Shown piece by piece: positions 19,055 to 28,258 of a stretch of 64,000 bases of DNA. The position numbers and the translations under genes were made by a program. The stretch is from Bathynomus jamesi (Eukaryota; Arthropoda; Malacostraca; Isopoda; Cirolanidae). The notes under the pieces are model-generated. The model saw only the letters and a list, made by a program, of their open reading frames with translations. It was not told the DNA's origin and did no database searches. Position 1 is the first letter of the stretch, and each line of letters starts with the position of its first letter. The stretch covers positions 186,001 through 250,000 of the forward strand of contig JAJOZX010001077.1 of assembly GCA_023014485.1 (NCBI GenBank). Reading direction: 5' to 3'.

Positions 19055-21824
19055 CCCTTTCATGACCAAAAAAAAACCTTGCGTTATATCTCCATTAGGG
19101 TGTCCCAGCCTCACATGTGAAAATAAAAATTTGCAAGTCAAATCGCACACCCCTTTAATTAATTACACTTGAAGAAAGGAAAAAATGAGCGAAATTTCAT
19201 TGGCCTATTAAGAGGGGAAGGGTCCCCTCATTGACCTTGTTTATTCGATCCTATATGAACAAACGTAAATGCTCAGCATTAATCATTCTAGAATGGAAGA
19301 ATGAAATGTAAATTCTTTCTAATGACTAAATTAAAGGAAATGGAAATTCTTCCTAATAGCACATTTCATTTCGGGGGACAGAGGATCTTTTTGTCTGCTG
19401 AGGGGAACTGCTGGTGGTGGTATTCGACGACTTGGTACACGAGCTGCCGTTCCTCCTCGTTTTTTGTCAGGCCCTCGTTGAAATCTTCCGCCAGTTTCAC
19501 CACCCGTTCTGCCGCATCGTTCACAGACTTCAACGATGGTGCACATCCTTCGAGATCTTTGGGGGTTTTTGGAACCGGCAGCTTCAGGCAATGAAAGAGG
19601 TTTTGAGTCCTTTTCGTGACCAAGGTGCTCAAATCCGACCGTCTCACGGTCAAGACACTCTTTCCCTCCAGCCGACGCAGATCTTTTGGGTTTTCGGTCT
19701 TCTTGTGCAGGTTTTGGAGCGTGGCCATCTTCTCTGCATCGGTGGTTTTGGAGGAGAACATAGCGAGTCCGGCTAAATCTTCGCTTAGGTACCAGAGGTG
19801 GCCCCGGAATTTCGTCAATGCGGCGGTACCTACATCATGATCCACTGCCTTGTACCGCTCTAGGTCCTCCAACAGCTCCAGGTCATTGACGGGCGCGTCC
19901 GCCGTCAATGGAGCCTCGAACCACCTCTGGAGGTAGATGGTGACGGCAAAGACGTTTATCCTGCGTAGTGACCGGACCTCGTGAGCGGTCAGGTGGAATT
20001 GGCTTCGGAAGATGAACATCTTAAGACAGTAAATGCCTTTGGCCATCCACCTGGCCCGGTGGTATGCTCCAGGACGATTGTACCGGAGATCTCGTTTGCC
20101 ATGACCATCGAGGAAGACCAGAGCGAGGATCAGGAACTCCCGGTAATCGTCTCTTGGGTGGCCAACTTCAAGCTGGTCTTCAATGAAGTGGACAATCTGC
20201 TCTTTTTTCAACGCCACCCATTCCGAAAGGATGTCGCTTGGGCCATCGCCGTTGAACGGAGAAGCCTGCTTCTGGTCGATGAACTCCCATTGGGATTTGA
20301 AGCGAGCGAACAGCGCAATTTCGGGGCCAGAAGACCTGAAGAACAGGTCAAAGACTGAGGTGATTACCAATTCCATCATGTGGTGTCTGCAAGCCAGGAA
20401 AAGAACGCGGCGGTCCATTTGGTCCTGGATAATCGTACAAGCGCCGCTGTTGTGTCGAAGCAGAGACCGGCAATCCATGGTTGAACTTGCGGCCAATCGT
20501 CCAGCACCTTCAGAACAGCTCCAGCCATCCGCTGTCCCGTGCTGTCAGGGATTTTTGGGATCGCCAACAACTTCTCAAGATTCTTCCCGCTGACCAGCAC
20601 TGGTATGCGATCCGATTTCCCTCCATCCGAATCAGGGAGGAGTTTGCCATCAAAGTGGACGACAAGCGGCGTATCAGGATTGAACTCGGTCTTGATTCCA
20701 GCTGCCAAGTTCTTCCTGGACTTCTGCCATGAACAGTGAAGACTTGATTTGGACAAGGTGACCGAGGATAACTCAACTCCCGCGGCAGCGAGTGCTGGAG
20801 CCACAATGTGCATCGCTTGGCGTACTGAGGTTCCAGTTCGATCCAGGGCTGCAGCAAAATTGGGATATTGGATGATCCTCCTTGCCGACACTTGGCCGTC
20901 CTTGGGAGCGGATCGAGGAGCCGAAGGACCAGGAGAGGAATATTGGACATCATCATTGGATGCTTCGGCCATGGACTCCGAAGAAGAAGAAGACCCACTT
21001 TTCACCGTTCCTTTTGCTTGCAGTGAGTCCATCTCTTCGCGGCTTTTCTTCTTCCTCTTCTCTTCAGCTGCTCGGCGTTTCTCCCGCTCTGCTGCCCTGC
21101 GAGCAAACTCCAGGTCCTCTCCTCCGATGTACATCTTCCGCACGGTTCGCTGGTCATTCAGAAAGTCTCGATCTTCGGGGACTTTGATGAGTTTCATGGC
21201 GTTGGCATGAGCTGTTTCGAACAGTGTATTCAGGTTGGCTTGGAATCCCTTTTCCCGCTCCAGTTGCTTCTCTCCCCCGCGGTTTCGGTTTCCGGCAACC
21301 TTCTCGTAGTCCGTGGAGAGGGCCTTGATCCTCTCGACGCACTTGGGCTTGTGGGAGGTCGGAATAGATGCCCGAGCCCACACCGCCATAACCTCATCAG
21401 CTACCACATTGGCAGCTTCCGCCGTGGACGTTTTTTTCTTCCGAGTGAAGAACAACAGACGTCGAAGAACATCTCCTACTGTCGGGAGTTGACACAGCAT
21501 TTCCAGGGGTTCATTTCGCAACACCCACACCAACCACACAGTCTCCTGCTTTCTTGTATCCATAACCTGAAAGGAAATATGCTACAATTAGTATAAGGTA
21601 GAGTAGCCGTTCAGCAATAGTAACACATGGTTTGAGGGGACCCTTAAAATTAAAGAACACGAATGAAATTCATCTTGCTGGCATGTTTTCACAAGTGGAA
21701 GAAATTAGGGGGGTGTGCATGACAAACTTCAGGAACAAAAAAAATTGGGACACTCTAATCTCCATATGGACTAAAATCTCATAAAATTTGATGGTCACAT
21801 TTGTGCCCCTTAGGCAGAGAAGGG
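19055..21824 (-). mobile_element. 2.77 kb DNA transposon with TTAA duplication, unplaced transposase
   Basis: TTAA lies directly outside both ends (19051-19054 and 21825-21828). The ends are inverted and start CCCTT; they are imperfect but align over about 170 bases, sharing CATTAGGGTGTCCCA-like, CGCACACCCC-like and AAGGGTCCCCTCA blocks in the same order. Between them is a single intronless gene on the minus strand. TTAA targets are known for piggyBac, Kolobok and some Sola elements, but the encoded protein shows no piggyBac features. It is inserted in an EPRS intron, in the same orientation as the gene. Confidence 0.8.
19366..21563 (-). pseudogene. Putative RNase H-like transposase (HFDGK / CFDTT / CRHH type), one frameshift
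   Basis: Two overlapping frames make one protein: 20376-21563 (N-terminal part) and 19366-20496 (C-terminal part). The first has a conserved start (RNEPLEMLCQLPTVGDVLRR), a region with PEDRDFLNDQR, a basic coiled segment (RRAAEREKRRAAEEKRKKK), a Ser-rich linker, then VVHFDGKLLPD and WIAGLCFDT. The second resumes at NSGACTIIQ and has LACRHHMMELV, GPEIALFARFKSQWEFID and a helical C terminus. The frames meet near 20460, inside the conserved motif, where a few bases appear to be lost. From memory, this motif set recurs in many uncharacterised multicopy arthropod proteins; no search was run. The two Asp and the C..H pattern resemble RNase H-fold transposases such as hAT, which is inference. Confidence 0.7.
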
Positions 21825-22153
21825 TTAAGGACTAATACTGCAACCTTAACAGGTTTTCCAAGGGACAAAGAAAATGGCTGCTTTGTGCTCAGGAGTGAAA
21901 AAAAGAGAGAGGATTGAAGTGTCAGTTTAAAATCTGCCTTCATAAAAATTAATTTTAAATGGATAAATTTAATTAAAATAATTCTCTAACTGCATTTACC
22001 AGCAATAGTAATCATAAAAGTAAACTGTACCTCCTACAGATACAGCGCCAAAATAGTAGCAGTAGCCATTATTACTAGTAGACTACTACAGTTAGGGTTG
22101 AGATAACTATATGATTATCACTAACAGCTACTATCTGAGATGGCTGTACTTAC

Positions 22154-22310
22154 TGTAGAGAGCAGCAAAGAGTTCTAAATCAGCAATTGTTAATTTTGCT
22201 GAAGTGAGAAAAGGTGAAAGTGCCAAAGCATTGTTCAGTTGACTCAATATCTCTGATATATCATTCTTGCAACCAAGAGGACCACAAGATAATGTAAGCC
22301 AATGATCAAC
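22154..22310 (-). CDS. EPRS1: EPRS exon, GST-like domain second part
   Basis: A 157-base exon read from 22310 to 22154, encoding VDHWLTLSCGPLG, EILSQLNNALA and LTIADLELFAALY. The VDHWL start and the L..AD.....ALY ending match the C-terminal helical half of the EPRS N-terminal GST-like domain, which mediates complex assembly. The acceptor is TTTTTTTCAG at 22311 and above, the donor GTAAGTAC at 22153-22146. It joins in phase 0 to the exon above and leaves one base for the next. Confidence 0.88.
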
Positions 22311-22319
22311 CTGAAAAAA

Positions 22320-22740
22320 AAGAAATGTATTTTCCAATGACTTCCATACAGTAATGGATAGTGTAGGCCTTTATTTGTTCTTCACCAATGTATTCACGAC
22401 ACACCACTATAAATTCTTGTCTAAGATATACATTTCTTTTATTAGTAAATATCATGAAATTTGTTTTACTGGTATTTAGGAAGACTTTATTGGTGGTCAA
22501 CCATTTCATTATTACTATGATAAATTCTGATTTAGATATAGTCTCAGCTGAATTAACATCTTTGCAAGAAAAAGTGTTGTATCATCTGCAAACATTATGA
22601 AGTTAAGTATATTTAACGAGTGTGGAAGCTCATTTATATATAGCCTAATAAAAATAACAGTGAACCCAAGACTGAGCTCTGTGATACACCATAACTAGCT
22701 ACTGAAGAAAACAGAGCCATTTTCTAAATATCAACAATTT
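22320..22740 (-). pseudogene. LINE reverse transcriptase fragment
   Basis: The minus strand reads SVLG..LFLL, then MFADDTTLF-like sequence in a shifted frame, then MKWLTTNKVFLNTSKTNFMIF, the run after the catalytic box typical of non-LTR reverse transcriptases. Several stops and frameshifts. It lies 10 bases from an EPRS exon acceptor. Confidence 0.6.
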
Positions 22741-23011
22741 TTCATTATTTTAATAATCAGAAGATTAAAAATGATCTATAACTACAGATCATACAAACAA
22801 TAAAAAGTTGATTTATATCAATTTAAGAAAATAAATATTATCTAGTTAAAAATTATTGGGACCTAATTTAAATTCCGAAGTTGAATAAATTTTATTTCTT
22901 AGCAAACCACTGATGCACTATTAAACAGACAATATCTCAATCCATGACCTAATAAATCTATATACAGAATATTAAAAAACTAAAAACATGGCATCATCAT
23001 CATAACCTTAC
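22741..23011. other. EPRS intron, nothing recognised
   Basis: AT-rich intronic sequence between two EPRS exons. Confidence 0.5.
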
Positions 23012-23184
23012 CTCAGTGCAGTGCAAAATATTTGATGGATAAAACTCTAAGGTTGGATGTAATCTTGCCACATGCCTTGAAATTGAATGGGAGGAGTTTA
23101 ATGATACCGATGCATTAAGAGTAAGATTTGTGTTTTCTCCCCACTCAAATGGAACATTCGCTAACTTGCAAGTTAACAATGCAC
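23012..23184 (-). CDS. EPRS1: EPRS exon, GST-like domain first part
   Basis: A 173-base exon read from 23184 to 23012, beginning inside a Gly codon (phase 1) and encoding ALLTCKLANVPFEWGENTN, SHSISRHVARL and EFYPSNILHCTE. This corresponds to the N-terminal thioredoxin-like half of the GST-like domain (GALLA start, S-I-RYLAR-like helix, LYGSN-like segment). The donor GTAAGGTT and the acceptor TTATAG are both good. The short exon with the initiator Met, about 15 residues by comparison, must lie at higher coordinates and was not found; it may be beyond the nested elements at 23.6-35.2 kb. Confidence 0.85.
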
Positions 23185-24183
23185 CTATAACCATAAAAAA
23201 AAAAAGAGTAAGTTTACGTAAAAGTTGATTTTGAGAAAGAAATAGGAGTGTATAACTGACAAGCATTTCACTGCTTTTGGAATATTTATCAACAAAACAA
23301 AAATCTTTGATATTAACCTGACAGCAAGAATTTATAGCTAAAATTACTATAGTTAATGTTCAGGCATAATTTATAGCCATACTAGATTATAAAAAGAATA
23401 GGTTTTGAAATACCAGGACCATATACACTACACTACCTTTCCTAATGTTCAAATAAGGAAAAATGAAAGTTTAAGGTTAGTGATAGCAAGATACAAATTA
23501 TACACCGATATTTTATTCAGTAAATATACGTATATTCATTAAAATTATGGGGCCTAATATACTCTTTATAACAAAACTACTACTCTACTATACTGTGTGT
23601 TTATCATACTTCTAAAAGGGGTAACACAGGGTTCATACACAGGTCCAAGAATAAAGTTTCCTGATAATTCCCTGATATCCTGATATATAAATATATACAG
23701 GGTGTTTGAAAACTTTCTGTACAAATTGTAATGGGGGATAGGCAACACCAAGACAAACCCTTTTCGTCTATAAGTGTATGTCCGCTGACATCACCATTCG
23801 GCGCGAGAGGGCGCCGCTGCAATTGGCTAAAAGGTGAAGTGGGCTAGACTCGCGCTTGCCGCAGGCATTCTTAAATCGAACGTAGTACGCGTAACATGTT
23901 TATTTAAAGAAGGCATGTTTATTTAAAGGTGCTGAAAGTTGCGACTGGTAGCATCAATGCATGCCCAACAGCGTCGAAGCATTGACTGACGTACACGTCG
24001 AAAGATTCCCGGCATTTCAGGAACAGTTCCAGCGGCGACAGCGATTCTTGCTACGAGGTCTTCTTCTGAGTAAATGGGAGTCTCGTACACGAGGTTCTTC
24101 GTGTGTCCCCACAGGAAGAAATTGAGGCATGTTAAATCGGGCGATCTCGGTGGCCAGGCTACGGGCCCACCCCGGCTTATCCA

Positions 24184-24588
24184 TCAGTCCCCAAAAGTGG
24201 CATTCAGATAATCCCGCACATCATTGCTGGAGTGTGCTAGGGCCCCATCGTGTTGAAACCACATTTGTCTACGAATAGCCACAGGAACATCTTCCAGCAA
24301 GGTTTCTTCAAGAAATATCCGATAAACCCGCCCGTCGAGTTGGGCAGGCAGCAGGTACGGCCCAATCAACTTGCCATGGACGATACCCGCCCAAACATTG
24401 ACGGCAAACTGTTCTTGATGAGCATGCACCCATGTAGCATGTGGATTTGCGTGCACCCACACGTGAGAATTGTGCATGTTAAACACACCCTCATGTGTGA
24501 AACAGGCCTCATCTGAGAACAGCACATAAGCCAGAAAATTAGGCTGCACCGCTGTCTGCTGCAAGAAACCAGGGTGCGAATTCCACAC
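24184..24588 (-). pseudogene. Mariner-related transposase, catalytic part
   Basis: A 134-residue frame with LFSDEACFTHEGVFN (first catalytic Asp), VNVWAGIVHGKLIGPYLLP and WFQHDGALAHSSNDVRDYL (second catalytic Asp). Downstream, RSPDLTCLNFFLW can be read near 24120-24160 in another frame, where Asn stands at the usual third Asp. A frameshift near 24585 separates it from the linker leading to the LTR insertion. Confidence 0.75.
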
Positions 24589-24690
24589 GAAGAGGGTAAT
24601 CCCGAGGTTGTAATGCCTGGACTCTCTGACGATGAAACGGATATAACTGCTGCTCGTGCAACACTCTCCAGACCAGGTCGTGGTTCACAC

Positions 24691-25645
24691 TGTGGAGGGT
24701 GAACCCTTTCCCTTTTTAGTTCTCAGCCCTTTCCCCCTGGCCTTGATTATTATTTATATATTAAATTTCTTTGATTTTTTGTATGAAATACTTGTTATAG
24801 ACAGGATTTTAATGGTTCTCTCTCTCTTTCCAGCAAATGGATAAGAATGATAACTGTTATAAGAAATTAGAAAGATAGTAATAAATAATAAGCATTAAGA
24901 TAATAAATAATAAACATTAAGTACTAAATTGTTAAAATCTTAACAAAAAGAATAAACAATAAGTTATATAAAGAAATGGTAAACTTGTAAACAAGGAATG
25001 AGGAATAAAATAGTTTTATTAAATTAGTATGGGAAAAGAGTGAGAGTTGGACTGTCGCTTGTTAAACCCTGTTAGTAAATGGATAATTAAGTACTGAGTT
25101 GTTAAGTTTTAACAAACAAATGAATAAGAATATTAAATGTTATAAGATATGTTAATATTTTAATGAATGGAAAAAAAGAATAAACTTAGTAAAAGAGAGA
25201 CTTCTGAGGTTTAAGTGTCGGTGTGTGTGTCAAAACTCGAGTTTTGAGAAGTGGAGGGAACCAATTGGCGCATGTGTGGAAATATAAATAATAAAAAATA
25301 TAGTTTAAGAGGGTAATTTGACAAGAGAAAATAAAGAACATAACAGAGGAAACTAAAGTCAGGCTGGATTTGTCTGAGGCTGAAGACCGTTATTGGACCA
25401 AGGGAACTTTAAGTTCTGTTAGGAAGGGGATGCCGGAGATAGTGAACCACTAACAGAAGGAAGCTATTCTGGCAAGTAAGAAACTGTTGGTGGCGGGAGC
25501 CAGCAGTCGTGGAATCGGAGGTCTGGGCAGCGAGCCAGAACCAACAACCCTTCAAGGTAAGCAGCCTGGTTTTGTGGAGTTCTTAAACAAAAGAAAAAAT
25601 TCTTATTCGTGGTGCGGCCGTTAGGTTACTCCGAATCCCACCACA
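24691..25645 (+). repeat. 5' LTR of Gypsy-type retrotransposon
   Basis: 955 bases, starting TGTGGAGGGTGAACCC and ending CCGAATCCCACCACA, nearly identical to 33383-34343 (small indels and a few substitutions). ACAC just before it (24687-24690) matches ACAC just after the 3' LTR, a 4-base target duplication. High LTR similarity indicates recent insertion. Confidence 0.97.
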
Positions 25646-25653
25646 TAAATAAG

Positions 25654-25671
25654 TGGCGCCCGAACAGGGAC
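25654..25671 (+). other. Primer binding site, lysine-tRNA type
   Basis: TGGCGCCCGAACAGGGAC begins eight bases after the 5' LTR. It is the 18-base sequence complementary to the 3' end of the tRNA-Lys that also primes lentiviruses and several insect Gypsy-like elements. Confidence 0.95.
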
Positions 25672-25792
25672 TTCCACTCAGAAAAGTGGGTTGTTTTCCT
25701 GGTTGGGTTGTATAGAAGAAGAGTGAAAGGGTAGTTGTAGGTTGGGTGTAGTAGTAGCAGAGTAGAAGTGAAGTAGGGTAGCATCTTTAGAG

Positions 25793-26218
25793 ATGCCTAC
25801 CAAGGAGGAGTTAGAAAGGAGGTTGAGGGAGATGGAGGAGGCATTAGAGGTAGAAAAGGCTAGGAACCATCAGTTAGAGTTACAGAAGGCAGAATTAGAG
25901 AATGTTTTGGGGAAATTGCAAAGTAGATTAGAGGAACAGAGTAAAGAATTAGTAGTTTGTCGTCAAGAGATGGAAGAAAGGATGATTGAGAATAGGAAAG
26001 AGATGGATGGGTTAAAGGCAATGGTTAAGAGAATGAGTGAGTTGGAGGGCAAGCTTGATGGGAAAGTGAAAAAGGAAGGGAAGGGGGGTTTTGAAGGGGA
26101 AAATAGTAAGGGAGTTGGTAGTAAGAAAGGGGCACGTCTAAAGGATGTAGCAGTAGGGAGCCTGGAAGGAGAAGGGAGTGAAAGCGTGAGTGAGGGGAAA
26201 GAAGACCTTACAAGGTGA
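25793..26218 (+). CDS. Retrotransposon ORF 1: coiled-coil N-terminal gag
   Basis: A 141-residue frame starting MPTKEELERRLREMEEAL, with long heptad-like Leu spacing up to about residue 85, then a Lys/Gly-rich tail. It is probably the N-terminal (matrix-like, oligomerising) part of gag, downstream of the primer site and with no other long frame before it. Its stop TGA is followed immediately by ATG-containing sequence of the next frame (TGATG), one base back, suggesting termination-reinitiation or frameshifting. Confidence 0.75.
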   Translation: MPTKEELERRLREMEEALEVEKARNHQLELQKAELENVLGKLQSRLEEQSKELVVCRQEMEERMIENRKEMDGLKAMVKRMSELEGKLDGKVKKEGKGGFEGENSKGVGSKKGARLKDVAVGSLEGEGSESVSEGKEDLTR

Positions 26219-27381
26219 TGGTGCATTCCACCCCTAAGGAGGGTAAGAAGAAGCTTGAGGGTGAGGATCAGAGGGAGAAAGGTAAGAGGATGGAAGGGCA
26301 GGCTAAGAGGGGCAAGGCGGGAATGAAGGGGGCTCAGAGGGCATCTGGTAAGAGGGCTTCTCAGAAGGTTCAACGCTGCGTTAGCGCAGATGACTCCCTT
26401 TATTCCAGCATTGGGGACAGTATGCATGAGAGTGAGAGTGAGACTGAAACTGAGAGTGATACGAGTGAGGGTGTAAGAGTGCATAAGGGAATCTTAATTA
26501 GGGAGATTCCGAAGGTTGCAAAATTTAATGTTTATAGTGGGAGGGATGTACAAGAGTTTTTGAAAGAGTATGAACGTTATTGTAAGAGCAAGTATCCAGA
26601 CGCTCCTGAGTATTGGGTGAAAGAGATGGGTGACTGTTTGGAAGGTAGGTTGCTAGAGTTTTACAATGTTGTTGTAAATTCAGGAGTGCCTGTGAAGTAT
26701 GAGGTGTTAAGGGAGAGATTGTGGAGCAAGTGTTAAGAATAAGAGGGGGTGTGAAATATCGAAAGAAGGATGATTTTGAGAGAGCAAGGATGCAGAAGGG
26801 GAGAGTATTGATTTGTATGCATATAGACTTGAAACTTTGGCGAGAAAGAAATTTGGAGATGATGGGATAGATGAGAATAAAAGGTTGGTAAGAAGTTGAT
26901 TGAGACAGTACCTGAGTGTGTGTGAGAGTTTTTGAATGTTAAGAGGAAAGAGTGTGTAAGAGTGAGAGGGACACGTTTGAAGTGGCATGAAATCTTGGAA
27001 TTGTTAGAGGACCGAGTGTATGAGAGTGGGATTGGGCATAATAGGGAAGCAGATGTGCGAATCGGGACAGCGATGAGGGAGGAACAAGTACCTGTGTTTC
27101 CTAGTTATGCGGATGCATTAAGAAATACTAGGCCAGGTCACCCTCCAGTTAGCCAAGCATCCATGGCCCAAAACCCAATGGAGATGCTGGCTAACTTTGT
27201 GAACGAATTCACAAGGGTGTATGGAGGGTCGGCCATGCAACAACCAGGGCCTCCTCCCACATCGGGTCCCAGAATGAATGGTCCAATGCTGGGGCAAACA
27301 TATAGAAGGCAAGGGCTTCAAGGCCAGTCAAGAATGAATGAGCAAAGAGGGCCAGTGAATGGAGGAATATGGGGAATGTGA
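26215..27381 (+). pseudogene. Retrotransposon gag, capsid region (broken)
   Basis: The frames 26215-26736 and 26932-27381 lie in one register with a shifted, stop-containing stretch between them. The first begins with a basic region and then reads REIPKVAKFNVYSGRDVQEF and YWVKEMGDCLEGRLLEFY, a Gypsy-type capsid start. The stretch between still encodes capsid-like residues in other frames (ESIDLYAYRLETLARKKF-like), so small indels rather than a real gap separate the parts. The second frame ends in a Pro/Gln/Gly-rich linker before the zinc knuckles. Confidence 0.7.
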
Positions 27382-27716
27382 GAGGGTGTGCATATTGCGG
27401 TAGAGGGGGACATAGTATAGAGACCTGTAGAAGAAGAGTGGGTGCGTGTTTTGCATGTGGGCAGATGGGACACATGGCGTATGAATGCAGAACACCTGGG
27501 TATGAATGTAGGGCATGTGGGAACTTTGGGCATATTGCCCGGTTCTGTCAAGCCCGACAGCAGGGTGCTCCAGCACCAGCAGGAGGGAGTCCTGTCTCTC
27601 ATGCAGGAAATCGGCCAGTGTCAGCCATGCCAGCTCCTCAACCTCAGAGGCAGGGCCCTCAAGGGGGTGCTGTCACTGGAAATGGCGAGGCTGGTCCCAG
27701 TACGGGAAACGCATAG
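27369..27716 (+). CDS. Retrotransposon nucleocapsid: three CCHC zinc knuckles
   Basis: A 115-residue frame with three perfect C-X2-C-X4-H-X4-C knuckles in a row: CAYCGRGGHSIETC, CFACGQMGHMAYEC and CRACGNFGHIARFC. They bind the genomic RNA during packaging. A Pro/Gln/Ala-rich tail follows. It overlaps the capsid frame by 13 bases, with a change of frame. Confidence 0.9.
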   Translation: MGNVRGCAYCGRGGHSIETCRRRVGACFACGQMGHMAYECRTPGYECRACGNFGHIARFCQARQQGAPAPAGGSPVSHAGNRPVSAMPAPQPQRQGPQGGAVTGNGEAGPSTGNA

Positions 27717-28258
27717 GGCAGGGGCCTCTCATTGGGGTTGGGGTCCCTGCTTCTCTGAATGATGAATGTGTATTTGAGGCATTAGCAGGATGGTGTCAAG
27801 TGAATAAGGAAGTGAGAGCAAGTGAGAAAAAGGCAGAGTGTATGGTTATTCCTGTTGAATGGGGAGGGAGTGTATGGAGGGCATTAGTGGATACAGGATG
27901 TTCACCTAATTTAATAAGTAAGCAAGGAATTGGATGTTTGTGTAAAGAGAATGAATTAGGAAGGGTGAATTGGGGAGTAACTGGGGAAATTAAAGGGGTT
28001 GGGAACATCCCAGTACGAGTATTGGGAGAGGTGCAGATTAAAGTGAAAGTGATGGGGTGTGAAATGGAAGAATGTGTGCTTTATGTGGTTGATAAGGAGA
28101 GTGAAAAGTATGACATGATTCTGGGGTATGAGTTTTTGAAAAAGAATCGATTGGTGATCCATCCTGCTAGACGTATGATTGAGTGGAAGAATGAGTTGGG
28201 TAAGTGTGAATTCTATGTGGGGAGGAATCGACGACTGAACAAATCAGAAAGGAGGTGA
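27515..28258 (+). CDS. Retrotransposon protease 1 (retropepsin)
   Basis: The frame is open from 27515 but recognisable protein begins near 27750. RALVDTGCSPNLIS carries the active-site DTG (near 27890) and YDMILGYEFLKK the hydrophobic-Gly partner (near 28120), about 75 residues later. This is an aspartic protease of the single-domain, dimer-forming kind that processes gag-pol. The frame ends in TGA overlapping the GTG that opens the reverse transcriptase frame, one base back. Confidence 0.85.
   Translation: MWELWAYCPVLSSPTAGCSSTSRRESCLSCRKSASVSHASSSTSEAGPSRGCCHWKWRGWSQYGKRIGQGPLIGVGVPASLNDECVFEALAGWCQVNKEVRASEKKAECMVIPVEWGGSVWRALVDTGCSPNLISKQGIGCLCKENELGRVNWGVTGEIKGVGNIPVRVLGEVQIKVKVMGCEMEECVLYVVDKESEKYDMILGYEFLKKNRLVIHPARRMIEWKNELGKCEFYVGRNRRLNKSERR

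Noticed and set aside
25963..26484. 173-residue minus-strand frame
   Set aside because: It is antisense to the purine-rich gag sequence, which lacks stops on the opposite strand for compositional reasons; the same applies to other minus frames at 26.7-32.2 kb.
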